Below are positions 36,907 to 48,609 of a stretch of DNA of 64,000 nucleotides, one piece after another. The DNA is from Lantana camara. Its lineage: Eukaryota > Streptophyta > Magnoliopsida > Lamiales > Verbenaceae. The notes beneath the pieces were generated by a model. It saw nothing but the letters and a program-made list of their open reading frames with translations, was not told the DNA's origin and did no database searches. The position numbers and the translations under genes are program-made. Each line of letters opens with the position of its first letter. The stretch's first letter is position 1. The DNA is taken from positions 52,397,001 to 52,461,000 of the forward strand of contig CM074855.1 of NCBI GenBank assembly GCA_037501455.1, read 5' to 3'.

Positions 36907-38126
36907 CTGGTGTGCTAAAAAATGCATCTTTGTGAGATACGGGATTAACTAAAAGGGATACTGTTGCTTCCACCCCAAAACCCGTCGCATGTTTGTCACG
37001 ATGGATTGTGACTTTGTTGAAACTGAATACTTCTATTTGGCTCCAAGACAAGCTAGCGACCAGGGGGAGCCTGAGCAATATAAGGATCCCCTAGCTTGGC
37101 TTTGCGCCTCTCCTCTGTCATCCGGCAGCCGTCCGAGCCCTTCCCATGATCCAGAAGTTCATCCCGTTCAGGAGTTCGCCACTGTCCCGCTATCTTCCTC
37201 GAATGATATCCCTGAGGTTAGTACAGATGAGTTGGCTTCTTCCAGTTCCATTTCTGCTTCTTCTAACACTGCAGGTGTGACCGAAACTGGTAGATATATA
37301 CTTCCTGCAGGAAGTACACGTGGAATACCACCCAAACAGTTTCTCCCGGAACATGAGTCCAGAATACAGAGATATCCAGTGGCTAACCTGGTCAGGGGGA
37401 GCCTAACCGAGTCAACAAAGGCCTTTGCTATTGCCATTTATACGGATGTTGTTCCACGGAAGGTGGAAGAGGCAATGGAGGTTCCTGAATGGAGACAGGC
37501 GATGAATGATGAAATGAACGCACTAAGAAAGAACAGTACTTGGGAAAGGTGCCCTAAACCAGTTGACAAGAAACCAGTTGGGTGCCGGTGGGTGTATACA
37601 ATCAAAAGGAAAGCTGATGGATCCATTGAACGATACAAGGCTCGCTTAGTTGCTAAAGGCTACACTCAAACCTACGGGGCAGATTATACAGAAACCTTCT
37701 CCCCTGTGGCTAACATCGATAATATTCGGGTTCTGTTCTCAGTTGCAGTAAACCAAGACTGGCCACTTTACCAGTTCGACGTCAAGAATTTGTTCCTTCA
37801 TGGCGACTTAACGGAGGAAGTATATGTGGAGGTCCCATCAGGGTTTTCTCACGAGTTTGGTACCCATGAGGTATGCACACTTAGGAAGGCATTATATGGC
37901 CTAGAACAGTCTCCCAGGGCGTGGTTTGGAAGATTCACAGCTGCAATGAAGCGGTATGGGTACACACAGAGTAACTCAGATCATACTCTGTTCTTCAAAA
38001 GGAGTGGCGAGAAAATTACGTGTTTGATTATATATGTCGACGACTTGATCATCACAGAGGACGACTCAGAGGGAATAAGAGATCTCCGGAAGAATTTGTT
38101 TGGGGAATTCGAAATGAAGGACTTAG
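36907..38126 (+). pseudogene. Copia reverse transcriptase, N-terminal and catalytic part (K)
   Basis: After a broken linker to the integrase C-terminus (in-frame TAA near 36950), a long open frame from 36989 includes a Ser-rich linker (about residues 40-110). The reverse transcriptase follows: WVYTIKRKADGSIERYKARL (about 37590-37650), the first catalytic Asp in YQFDVKNLFLHGDL (about 37771-37812), and the YVDD box at 38033-38044. The active-site motif is intact. The frame leaves K sequence at 38126, where element L begins, so the last residues of the annotated open frame (to 38164) come from the LTR of L. Confidence 0.93.
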
Positions 38127-40242
38127 TGTTGGAAAACAACAGAGTAAGTGCAACGGAAGTTTAAAAATATTCCAAAAGGTAGATCTAAAAACTTGCAATG
38201 TTCGTATGGTAGCGTTGGGACACAAGAAACTTACATGAATTGTAGCTTTCTTGAAATGTATTGAGCCGCCCTCAAACGTTCTTCATGTGGCATGAAAGTC
38301 CCCGCTTCTTGATTCTTTCTTCGAGATTCCAAAGTAGAAATCCTTTAGAGTATTAATCCACACCAACCTAGATATAAATCATGTTAGTGAGTATGGTAGT
38401 ACTATAACATGCGTATTAAAGGAACAAAAACGAGCTAAGAGAGAGCAAGAGAATTATCCCCAAAATTCCATGAAGGATGGATGTGATTCTCCAAATCACG
38501 TGTAAGCCCTAAAAATTCGAACCCCTTGCCCTAGTTATAGATAGGGTTCGAGCCCCACTAAGTCATGTAGGAATCGGATTCCTACTTTGACTTGTCTTCT
38601 ATTCTTTCTTTCTCTCCAAGTAAATAATATCTTATCTAAAATAAGATATCTATTCGTCAAGAAAAAGAGCTCCTAACTAATTAGGAATATTTAATTATTC
38701 TAGCAATAATTAAATATCTTATCCTAATATTTATTCTAATCATATTATAATTAATAGTTTAGAATAATAGAATAGAAGATATTTATTCATTTATTTATTC
38801 TAATCAAATTAGAACAAGTAAATAATTAAATACATAAAACTAATTCTCCAATTAATTCTTTCAAGGACTTTAGAATTAATTCACCAATTAATTCTAACGG
38901 GCTAAAATTAATTCTCCAATTAATTATACTTAGCGATTTATAATTAATTCTCCTATTAATTATATCTTGGCTTTATAATTAATTCTCCAATTAATTATAC
39001 TCGGACTTAATAATTAATTCTCCAATTAATTAACACATGATCTAATTCGATAATTGGAGCCACGTGTCAAGACAATGCTCGCGATCGACACATGTACTTT
39101 ACACTGCGGTCTCGTTTCAATCAACTATTTGAACTTTCCTTAATACCCTTTGAACCCGGTATTTGTGTGTGACCCTCTAGGTTCAATTTCAGTTAGCAGT
39201 GAGCCTAATTAATTAATACACATATTAATCAATTACCTTACAGATCACACGACCATAGTCTAGCAACAGGTGTGTGACCTCTACCCGAAATGTGAATGTA
39301 TATTCGAAAGAGCCTTTCAGTCAATGACATCATGTGGGATACGATCCTCCTACCATCCTATCTCTCGGTTAAGATCTAGGGCATGGGAATATGGAGAGCC
39401 CTACTAATCTTAATCTTAAAACAAAGTTCCCTTCATATTCCATTTGATCTCAATCCAAGAAAACCCTATTTCTTGATGTCTTGATCTAACCACCTTGCGC
39501 AAGGATTTTAGGATGGAATCATGAATGATTTGTGTAATAAGAGATCATCTTGCCTACAGCAAGTGTAGGTCCTTTATTGATTCCAACAATTCTCATATGC
39601 CACTTGTGTAATCCCAACATAGGCCAAGATTCAGGTGTCTATATGGCGACACCCTTTTGAGCCTATATCAAAGATTACAGAGTTAGCTCATATGAGACAA
39701 TGTGGAATCTCAAGGCTAATGATTAATTCCTCACGCCATTGACATGTGAGATATTTCCTAATCTGGAAGTTCTAGTAACGTCCTTTCCCATGTAGGAATC
39801 TTCTCACGCGGGGCACTCTCAGTGATGAAGTTCTTGCAACTATCACCCTTATGTATTACAAACGCATCAACCTATAAACTTATCACCCCATGAAATCGGG
39901 TGATCCTTCTTAAGGACATAACTACATAAGCAAGTCTCAACAGAGGCAAAGTCAACACTCCCACTATCTGTCGGCCTCATTGACTTGGAGAAGTTTCTAA
40001 TCCTGGCCTATGGAGTTAAGAACTTGTTGCATGTGTCATTCCCATAATGACAAAGTTCTTAATGGCCTCATCGGATTAGGGGAGTTCTAGACATGCACAC
40101 GTAATGGAAACACTCAAAACACGTATTAGCACATAAGAAGTATTTGCCTGTGATTATAATTATTCGTATATTATTCAAAGATTGTCTGTGATAAAGGGAA
40201 AGTCCCAAAGCATAACAGCTTTCTAGGGCACTATTCCCAACA
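38127..40242 (-). mobile_element. 3' LTR of L
   Basis: This 2116-bp LTR runs from TGTTGGAAAACAAC to CTATTCCCAACA. It is clearly the same sequence as 45947-46866 plus 49613-50841. The central part contains about eight spaced copies of AATTAATTCTCCAATTAATT (38840-39045), an AT-rich tandem series also present in the 5' LTR. Confidence 0.92.
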
Positions 40243-40253
40243 ATCTCCCACTT
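40243..40253 (-). promoter_or_regulatory. Polypurine tract of L
   Basis: On the minus strand AAGTGGGAGAT directly precedes the 3' LTR start TGTTGGG. GTGGGAGATTGTTGG is a common copia arrangement. It fixes the orientation of L together with the PBS. Confidence 0.88.
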
Positions 40254-40961
40254 GCCCGTAAAAGCCTTTCAGGTCCATTTTAGGTCCCATCTTCCCAAGG
40301 TGTACCTTTAGAGCCCTATTGACTTTGGGCGTTTCCAAAGTGGATCTGCTATGTTCTCTGTTGATGTGAATGTTTTTAATTTGCACATCATTAAGGAAAC
40401 ACTATTTCCTTATTCACGTGATTCATAATCAAGCGTCTGGCCCTTGGTGAGGTCTCAGTTCTCTTACTCGAGCAACCATCCACTTCATCATACAATATGA
40501 CAATGGTGTTGTTTCATGCTAGGAATTTCATCTACCCATTAGATGGAGCTTCTTACCCAAACACTTAACTTAGCAGTATTCAGTACGACTAAGTATTCAA
40601 CTTTGGGGTTGAATCTATAGTGCCTCTCGATTGGAACTCTTTCCAAAGCACTGTTCTGCCTTCTAGGCAAAAGACGTATCCTCTTATAGATAAATAATTA
40701 TCTATGTTTTGATGCAATGATTACATCAAACAATCCTTTAATGACAAGATCTTGCTGGAGTCTTAAAACATATCCTCATTTGTTCTAAAGTACTCTGAGG
40801 GTATTTTTATAGCAATCCGGTGACCTTCCCTAAGGTTACATTTAGAAATAGCCCATTACGCTATGTGTTGCGCCAAGTCTTGTCGCGTACATAATTTTAC
40901 ATACATTATGCTCCCTTTTCCATAAAAGGGTTTTGGACATTCTAACTTTCTAAGAGCTATT

Positions 40962-41300
40962 TTAGGACACATCCTCTTCAAAAGAGATATTCCATTGTCC
41001 ATTGGAAATTCTGTAGGAATCTTCCATACTAAACCAATTTAGTACTATGTTTATGTACCTCGACTGTGATAATCCTATTATTCTCTTAAATCTATCTCCG
41101 TAGATATTTGTCTCGAGAATGTAGGATCTATCACCACGATCTTTCATCTCAAAATGGTTCCTAACCATACATTGTTAACTTTTATGTCATCCTCCGCATT
41201 CCCAATGAGAAGGATGTCATCTCCGTAAAGTTCCAAAAGTTGAACTTTTAGTCTCTAACAATCTTTTGTACACGTTTTGTTCGAATTCTAAGTCAAACAA
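40962..41300 (-). pseudogene. Copia reverse-transcriptase remnant (L)
   Basis: On the minus strand a YGDDILLIGN stretch (YxDD box at 41216-41227) stands where copia elements have YVDD followed by an I-L-L-I-G segment; the Val is replaced by Gly. It is followed by an EMKD-RGD-SYIL-type segment and GLSQSRYI. These are familiar landmarks downstream of the RT catalytic box, spread over two frames. The remainder toward the PPT is too decayed to read. Confidence 0.8.
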
Positions 41301-42028
41301 TTTTGAATATTTCACTAATTCCAATACTCCAATTCCTAGAAGCCTGATCCAATTTCGTAAATTGACCAATTGGAGTCTGCAAACCTTTTGCTTACTCCCA
41401 CTAAATGTGAAATCCATGGATATTCCATATTTATTTCTCCATCAATATGTTATTGATAAGATAAGCTTGATCCAATCAAGTAGTGTCACTAAGGTCCAAA
41501 CTTAGTTTGACTATATGGAATCCATTTCAGATTTCATAATTGTTTTCACTGCTAAGATTCCAAATCTGACAGTGCCTCCCGACAGGGTAAATGGATCAGT
41601 ATCCACTTTAGAAGATTTCATGGTGAAAATCATATTATCTTATAGGCTATCTAGGAATGCGTTCTGAACGCATCGAGGGATGAGGGTTCACTCTTGTACT
41701 ATCTCTTAAGATTGGCCAAGTTTTATCAGAACGGTTCATTTCTTCCTATTTATGGCGTGGGTTATAGCCTCACACCTTTTCAAGTCTTTGGGCTTACCTT
41801 TCTTCTCTCTTAGGAACAATTCCTTAAGAAAGGTATATTCTTTAAAACAAACAACATTTGTTCAAAAGAATCGTAGAAACAATATTCTATATTATTTGTA
41901 CAGACTTAAACTAGTTTCAATCTTATCTCTCGGTTTCTCGTTCAATTAAGAAGACGCAAGAGAGATACACTCTTTAGAACAAACAACATTTGTTCCAAAG
42001 TCATGCGTATAATAATATATATTGTTCA

Positions 42029-42119
42029 GGTAACGCCCGTTACCTCCTTTGTCTGAGCCTGTGTACCAAGTAAAGGGCGTTACTGCCTGTGGTCATAGGT
42101 AGTGGTAACGGCCGTTAAC
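42029..42119. repeat. GTAACG/CGTTAC palindromes in L
   Basis: GGTAACGCCCGTTACC (42029-42044) and TAACGGCCGTTA (42106-42117) are palindromic, the first apart from its central CC. A half-site GGGCGTTAC lies between them at about 42075. This cluster resembles in form, but not in sequence, the palindromes in the LTRs of other elements in this window. Confidence 0.8.
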
Positions 42120-43934
42120 TGTTTATATAAACTTGAACTTGTTTCAAGTCTATCTACCACTGTCTCCTTCACTTAAGAAGACTCTCACAGTCCTCTTCAA
42201 TTAAGAAGACAATCCCAAAATTCTAAGAATTATTAGGGAGTTTTTGAAAGCCACAATTCATAGTGCATTTAAAGGACTGATTTGGAATTTGTAGGATTCA
42301 AAGTCCTAACTGCGTATTCTGAAGCATAAGTTCAGAATATAGATAAGTCAGTAAATCTCAACAAGGAACAAACCATATCCTATAGGGTTCTGTTCCTTCA
42401 TTCAAAAATAACAAGTTATTCTTGAATGAGCTTACTGAGGGATAATCCTATTATCTCTTAAGATGACTAAGGAGTTAGTCACTAAGATATCTGCTATCTC
42501 GATCCAATCGAGCAGTCTATGTCTTACAACTACTAAGGTTCCTAACCTCCCTTATTTTGAAAGTCTAACAATTTCACAAAAGTTTCAAAATCATACTTCA
42601 TTAAGTACACACATTCATAATGATTAAACTAACAATTTAGTCTAGCGCTTACATTAAGCAAACCTTAATCATTAGTATGGATCGAGATCCATCTAAACTT
42701 TGGGACGTATTCACGTTTAACATAAAAGGGCTTTTCGGGAACGTTTCCCTCTAAATAGGATTCTTAGGAAGTTACGTCTTTGAGTTCTTTTTCATAAAAG
42801 GATCCTAAGACAATCAACTTGCTAATCCCATTTAGGATGTTCCAAAGTTATTTGAAACTTTGTCATCTTACTTATGTTATCTCGTTGTATGTTTGAAACA
42901 TCAATGCTATGAGTTTTGCACAACAGTTTATGTAAAATTAACTCAAGGCTAGTGAATTCTGATCCTATCGGAATTTCCACAACGAGAGACACACACGGAG
43001 TATCCTTATACTCTTTTCAGTACCTTTCCAAAGCCCTAGTTTGCCACTATGGAAGCTAAAGTCTGGTCTTTCTTTTAGGCTTTCCCTTCTCTCACCCCTC
43101 CATCGGGTTTTAAGGGTTTCTTCTTATTTGGACTTAGTGCCTTTACCTTAATAGTTTTAGAAGAAGAATTAATCATCATTACCTTTTAGTCCTTCATAAG
43201 GATGCTCACTTAAGTTATCAACCAATTTGATCAACTATGCTACAATAGCACCATCTAAGATTGACCAAAATGGGTCTAAAATGATGATAGAAGCAATTCA
43301 AGTAATCAGTCAGCTAAGAACTCGTTTCTTAGTGTACTGCGTGGCTACAAGGTCCTCCTCAGTGAGGACTTTCAGCCTACGTTACACGTGTATTCCTTCA
43401 TACAAATATGGAACAATTCCTTCGATGTGTTATACTTTGTAACAAGTTCGTAAGAGAGTACAATTGCTCTTAAGTGTTCCTATAATGTGCTATACTTTGT
43501 AACACATTTATGAGGGAGTATAATTGCTCTTCAGTATTTGGAGAATTTCCTTTCACTTTTCAATTGCTTTTCTTAAGCCTAGGTCGAATTTTCACAATGG
43601 GTGAAAAGTTCGCCTTATAGAGAACAATTTTCTCCTTTGGAATCTAAAACGGATTTTAAGATTCGAAGCTGATCAGAGTGGTTAGGACTTTAGTCAACTT
43701 GTTTGACTCAAGCATGGATACTAATGGGTCGCATTTCAACTTGTAGACAATCACAGAACTACAACCTAAATTCTAAGCAGAGAACATGTGAGCATATTGA
43801 ATAATAACATAACACATTGGATTAGGTCTTTTATCGTATGTGCCTCCCACTGTTTTTAGAAGGTCTATAAATCCCAAACGACTTTAGAAAAAACTTATTT
43901 TCTCAATAGGTACTAGTATCCCAAGCATTCTTAG

Positions 43935-44275
43935 TTTTGGACCCACGACTCGTGAGACATCCAAAGGTCTAAGAATCTATAGGTAGGTACTAAATTGCCA
44001 ATTCCATCTCCATGGAATTCCTAGTAATATTTTTACATCACTGATCTTTCAATCATGGACCCACGACTCGTGAGACATCCATATCTACTTCAGTGTTGAG
44101 CAGGACCCATCAATCATAAGATCTCAATCAAACTTAGTCCGGAATGACCCACGACCCGTGAGACATCGCTCATTCTAAAATGATCAAGAAATATCGATCA
44201 CCTAAGATGATCAATCAAGAAACTAAGATTTAATAGGCTGAACTAATTACCCCACGACTCGTGAGGCAGCAATCA
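43935..44275 (-). repeat. CCCACGACTCGTGAGA leader repeats (L)
   Basis: Copies or near-copies of CCCACGACTCGTGAGACATC occur at about 43942, 44060, 44149 and 44250, roughly 90-120 bases apart. The core CACGACTCGTG is palindromic around one central base. The same repeats occur in the leader of H (30300-30630) in the opposite orientation, so they are an old feature of this copia family. Confidence 0.88.
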
Positions 44276-45359
44276 TCTTACCCACTAACTCTTAAATCCT
44301 ATTGATGGAATGCTAGGAATTTTATTACCGTAATAGAATACCTATTTTTTCGAAAGTTGCTCAATATTTTAGTTAGGGATTTTCGAATTAACTGGAGAGT
44401 TGTCTGATATTTGACCTCACCAACATGTACAGTTATCCATTTCTAATTGTCTTGATTAATGCAGTTTCACATAAAATGCATCACAGAAACAATTAGCAGA
44501 TAACATGTCCTAGCATGATACTACTATGAGATGATCATGGGTATCCTATCTTATGTGCAATTTTGGGAGCCACTCCATAATTGCTAGTTCTAACATTCAT
44601 GCCACATAAGACAGTTCATATCACATAGGGGTACAGAATTTAATGGAAAACCCTATCTATTACATTAATAGAAACCCTCGTAAACATTTTGAGGGGTCTT
44701 CTCTTATGGCCACCATTCTTCAAGTGTTTCTTGTGGATCCTTCTTGTTCCGTGGGTGTTTGTCTCCAAAATGAAAAGAAAAATGCTCACTTTCAAAGTTC
44801 TACTCTCTTAACATAAAGTAATATGGCTTAATTTTCATATTGACCATAGATAAATACACGGGGTATACCCTGGCCCAAAAACAAAAATAAGGAAAGCCAC
44901 ATTATAAACACAAAACAGTATGCACATAAGTAGGGCTCCAACCCCAATTGAAATCATCCATGTGCATATATCAAAACATTCATAAGACTAACACATGATC
45001 ACCTACACTAGCATAATCCGCTTGAAATTTAAATTTACCAATAAATTTAAAATTCCCTTGACTTCAAGTTACAACTAACTTAAGTAATTTGAATATTAGT
45101 TCATTATTCAAGAATTTATTCAAAATCGAACCCGGATCAATTTGGCAAAACCACAATTAATTCAAAATTAAATTTTTGTCAAAAATATCATCCAAAGTGA
45201 TATTTATTATTTTCTCAAAAAATTAGAACTTGACTTTAATTCATAAAAATCCCAAATTTTATAATTATTTCAAATAAATAATTTTATAAAATTAAAATTA
45301 AATTTTAAAAATAAAATCAGATTTTACGACACGGGATTTTACGAAACATGGAAAACAAG

Positions 45360-45680
45360 AAACGAAACCCAGGGTTTCCGGGACAGACCGCGTGAGGCGC
45401 GCTCGAGAAGGCAGCTCCACGCACACGGCTCGCGCAGAGTGCCGGAACAAAGGAAAGGTCGCCCGCAGCGGGGCGCGTGCAGAGGCCGCGCACGCGCGCG
45501 TAGAGCTGCGCGCCTGTGCGCAGGCATCCCTCGGCCACGATGGGGCTGAACCGCGCGACATCGGCTAGGCGTCTCAGGGCGATCGTCGCGTGATGGGGTG
45601 TGTGGTGCGGGGCTGCCCTATGCAGCCCCATGCGCATAGGCGCAATCCCGCACGCTATGCTTGCGGGTGATCTCATTCCG
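45360..45680 (-). other. GC-rich island in copia leader
   Basis: About 320 bases with many CpG and GCGC sequences lie within otherwise AT-rich DNA, about 250-570 bases downstream of the PBS of L. A perfect hairpin GGGGCTGC-CCTAT-GCAGCCCC sits at about 45609-45629. Frames of up to 127 residues across it on the minus strand are a by-product of low stop-codon density in GC-rich DNA. It may be structured leader RNA or a captured fragment. Confidence 0.75.
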
Positions 45681-45931
45681 TCTTCGTTTTGCAATTTCAA
45701 TAAACTCAGATTTCTAACTTCGAATTAAACAGTTCAAACAAATTCGAATCTAAATATCTTAAAACCAGATTTATTTGGGAAACAATTTTCGCAGAATTTT
45801 CATGAAACAGTATTGATCTGAAAAGTTCGTTTTTAAACTAAAAACCAAGAATACGTAACTAATGCCCAAATTCAAGAATTTTCTGTCAAAATTTGTACAG
45901 CAGTAAAGATACAATACTAACGTTGCAAGGT

Positions 45932-45944
45932 GGCTCTGATACCA
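45932..45944 (-). promoter_or_regulatory. Primer-binding site of L (initiator Met tRNA)
   Basis: On the minus strand TGGTATCAGAGCC lies two bases after the 5' LTR end at 45947. It is the classic plant initiator-Met tRNA PBS and proves that L reads on the minus strand. Confidence 0.95.
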
Positions 45945-47828
45945 CTTGTTGGAAAACAGCAGAGTAAGTGCAGCGGAAGTTTAAAAATTTTCCAAAAGGT
46001 ATATCTAAAAACTTGCAATGTTCGTATCGTAACGTTGGGACTCAAGAAACTTACACGAATTGAAGCTTTCTTAAATAGTATTGAGCCGCCCTCAAACTTT
46101 CCTCATGCGGCTTGAAAGTCCCAATTTCTTGATTCTTTCTTCGAGATTCCAAAGTATAAATCCTCTAGAGTATTAATCAACACCAACCTAGATATAAATC
46201 ATGTTAGTGAGCATGCTAGTACTATAACATGCGTATTAAAGGAACAGAAACGAGATAAGAGAGAGCAGAGAATTATCCCCAAAATTCTATGAAGGATGGA
46301 CGTGATTCTCCAAATCACGTGTAAGCTCTAAAAATTCGAACCCCTTGCCCTATTTATAGGTAGGGTTCGAACCCCACTAAGTCATGTAGGAATCAGATTC
46401 CTACTTTGACTTGTCTCCTATTCTTTCTTTCTCTCCAAGTAAATAATATCTTATCTAAAATAAGATATCTATTCTTCTACAAAAAGAGCTCCTAACTAAT
46501 TAGGAATATTTAATTATTCTAGCAATAATTAAATATCTTATCCTAATATTTATTCTAATCATATTAGAATTAATACTTTCAAATAATAGAATAGAAGATA
46601 TTTATTCATTTATTTATTCTAATCAAATTAGAACAAGTAAATATTTAAATACTTAGAACTAATTCTCCAATTATTTCTTTCAAGGACTTTAGAATTAATT
46701 CACCAATTATTTCTAACGGGCTAAAATTAATTCTCCAATTAAATTTGTTTGGCTATATAATTAATTTCCAATTAATTATACTTAGGGATTTAAAATTAAT
46801 TCTCCAATTAATTATAACTTGGCTTTATAATTAATTCTCAAATTAATTATATTTGGACTTAATAATTGTAACGCCCCATTTTTTTCATTTATGCATTACG
46901 TTACATTATATTAAATTTCATAATATTTTATGTAATATATTCTTATGCATTTATATGAATTATCATTAGCGTGGAATTTATGTGAATTAATAGATAATGT
47001 GTTTAATTGCTATTATGTGACTTTAATTGATTATTTCATAAATGTGTGGACTCAATTGCAAATCATGAATTGGAATTAATTGAACATTTTCCATGAGACA
47101 ATACTTGTTTTCATCCATTCATATAATTGAGGGACTTCAGTGCAAAAATGGTTGAGCCATCACATTTAGTGGAAGAATCATGTAAATTTTTTATGCATTT
47201 CATCTCTCATATTTTCATTCATCAAAATATCATCCAAACTCACACACACACCTACTAAACCACGATTAAAACACCAAGAGGAAGGAAGAGATTTCAACTC
47301 ATTTTCAAGCCATAATTCAAGGGGAAATTGCATATTTGGGAGCATCTTCATCATCATCATCACATCTTCATTCTTTCTTCCATTTCAAGGTAGTTGAGAA
47401 TTTGATAAATTCATGAAGCTATGATTGAATAGGGTTTGGTGATTATGTGATGCTCTCTTGTTTATTCATGGTTAGAAGCATGTTAGGGTCATTATATTCC
47501 AATCTTGTATGAAAGCATGAAGTTAATTGAAAGTTGGGAAGCATGAGTTTATATAGGGTTTTGATGATGGATTCTTGATGATCTATATTTGTTTCCATGG
47601 ATTAAATGGTGCATAATTGATATATGTGATCAGATACATGATATATGATAGTTTTAAGTTGAATTCTTGTCTTGGTTTTGTGTTGGGAAGGCTTGGGAGC
47701 CAATTCTCGTACCCATACCCTATTTTTACCCTGTTTTCCGCCCAGATTGCTTCCAAACGGGCCTTTGGTCCCTTAGTTATTTTACCAAACGCAAGTGTGA
47801 GATGTGTCTGCCTTACCCGAGTGCTTCC

Positions 47829-47872
47829 AAACGCCCGTTTTTGCTTTCAGACCAATTGTTAAACGGGCGTTT
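47829..47872. repeat. Inverted pair AAACGCCCGTTT / AAACGGGCGTTT
   Basis: The two 12-mers at 47829-47840 and 47861-47872 are exact reverse complements, 20 bases apart, so they can form a hairpin. A related CCAAACGGGC site lies at about 47753. They sit in the first half of the LTR, like the palindromes of the other families. Confidence 0.85.
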
Positions 47873-48545
47873 CTCCCTCCTACGAACTCCGAATGACCTG
47901 AATTTTGAACGGTTGGAAACCTCTTGAAGTCTAGAATAACCTCCAATTGGAATCATCTCAATATCTTTTGTAAATTGTGAGATATAATTAATTCGTTTAG
48001 GTGTCGCCAATTTTCCGAAAAACTACACTCGCTTAACTTCAAGCTTAAACCATTTTCTCCTCGTTTTGAACTAGAAAACTTTCCATATATCATTGGAAAG
48101 GTATTTGAGTCTAGTTTAATTCCTAATAAACAAAAATCAATTCCCAATTCTATGATTAAAGATATTCCAGTTTTCCCTCAGCATGTATGTTTCCTAAAAT
48201 TGTCCGTTTTTACCAAACTTCACCAAAACCTCTCTTATTGCATTCCTTTCACTTCCTTGGCTCCCGTATGTGATTATATGAGTTATATACTTGTTTTATT
48301 GATAATTATGCTCCTAATTGATATTCCTTGATTGTTATTGCATGATATATTGATCCATGACTTTGCCGTGCGTCGTAATTGGTTCATTCAGTCGTGTCTC
48401 ACAAACACTTGTCCCTTTTTACACAGATTGTCTTCCCGTTGACAAGGAGCAAGCTTCATAATTATATCCTTGTTGTATTGTCGGCACAGGTGAGGTTTAA
48501 TTACTAGATATATAGAACCCGTATAACCCTACGTGATGTTTAGGC

Positions 48546-48549
<4 letters not shown>

Positions 48550-48608
<59 letters not shown>
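48550..48608. repeat. (TA)n microsatellite
   Basis: An uninterrupted TA dinucleotide run of almost 60 bases lies within the nested solo LTR. Such runs vary rapidly in length. Confidence 0.98.

Positions 48609-48609
<1 letters not shown>

Larger units (their letters stand above)
40254..45931 (-). mobile_element. Internal region of L, degenerate copia gag-pol and leader
   Basis: From right to left on the minus strand: a leader with a GC-rich island (45360-45680), an A/T-rich part (44500-45350), the TCTCACGAGTCGTGGG repeats (43935-44275), a broken gag start (ATG at 43734), a Lys-rich nucleocapsid-like stretch near 43070-43170, then diverged sequence. Recognisable reverse transcriptase appears at about 40960-41300. 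Palindromic GTAACG-CGTTAC sites lie at 42029-42119. Stops occur throughout, and protease and integrase could not be placed by eye. Confidence 0.75.

Noticed and set aside
45298..45700. Overlapping 60-127 residue frames on the minus strand
   Set aside because: They overlap in several frames in a GC-rich island, where stops are rare, and show no domain.
48550..48608. TA run as a possible promoter TATA element or origin
   Set aside because: It is a plain microsatellite with no supporting signals nearby.
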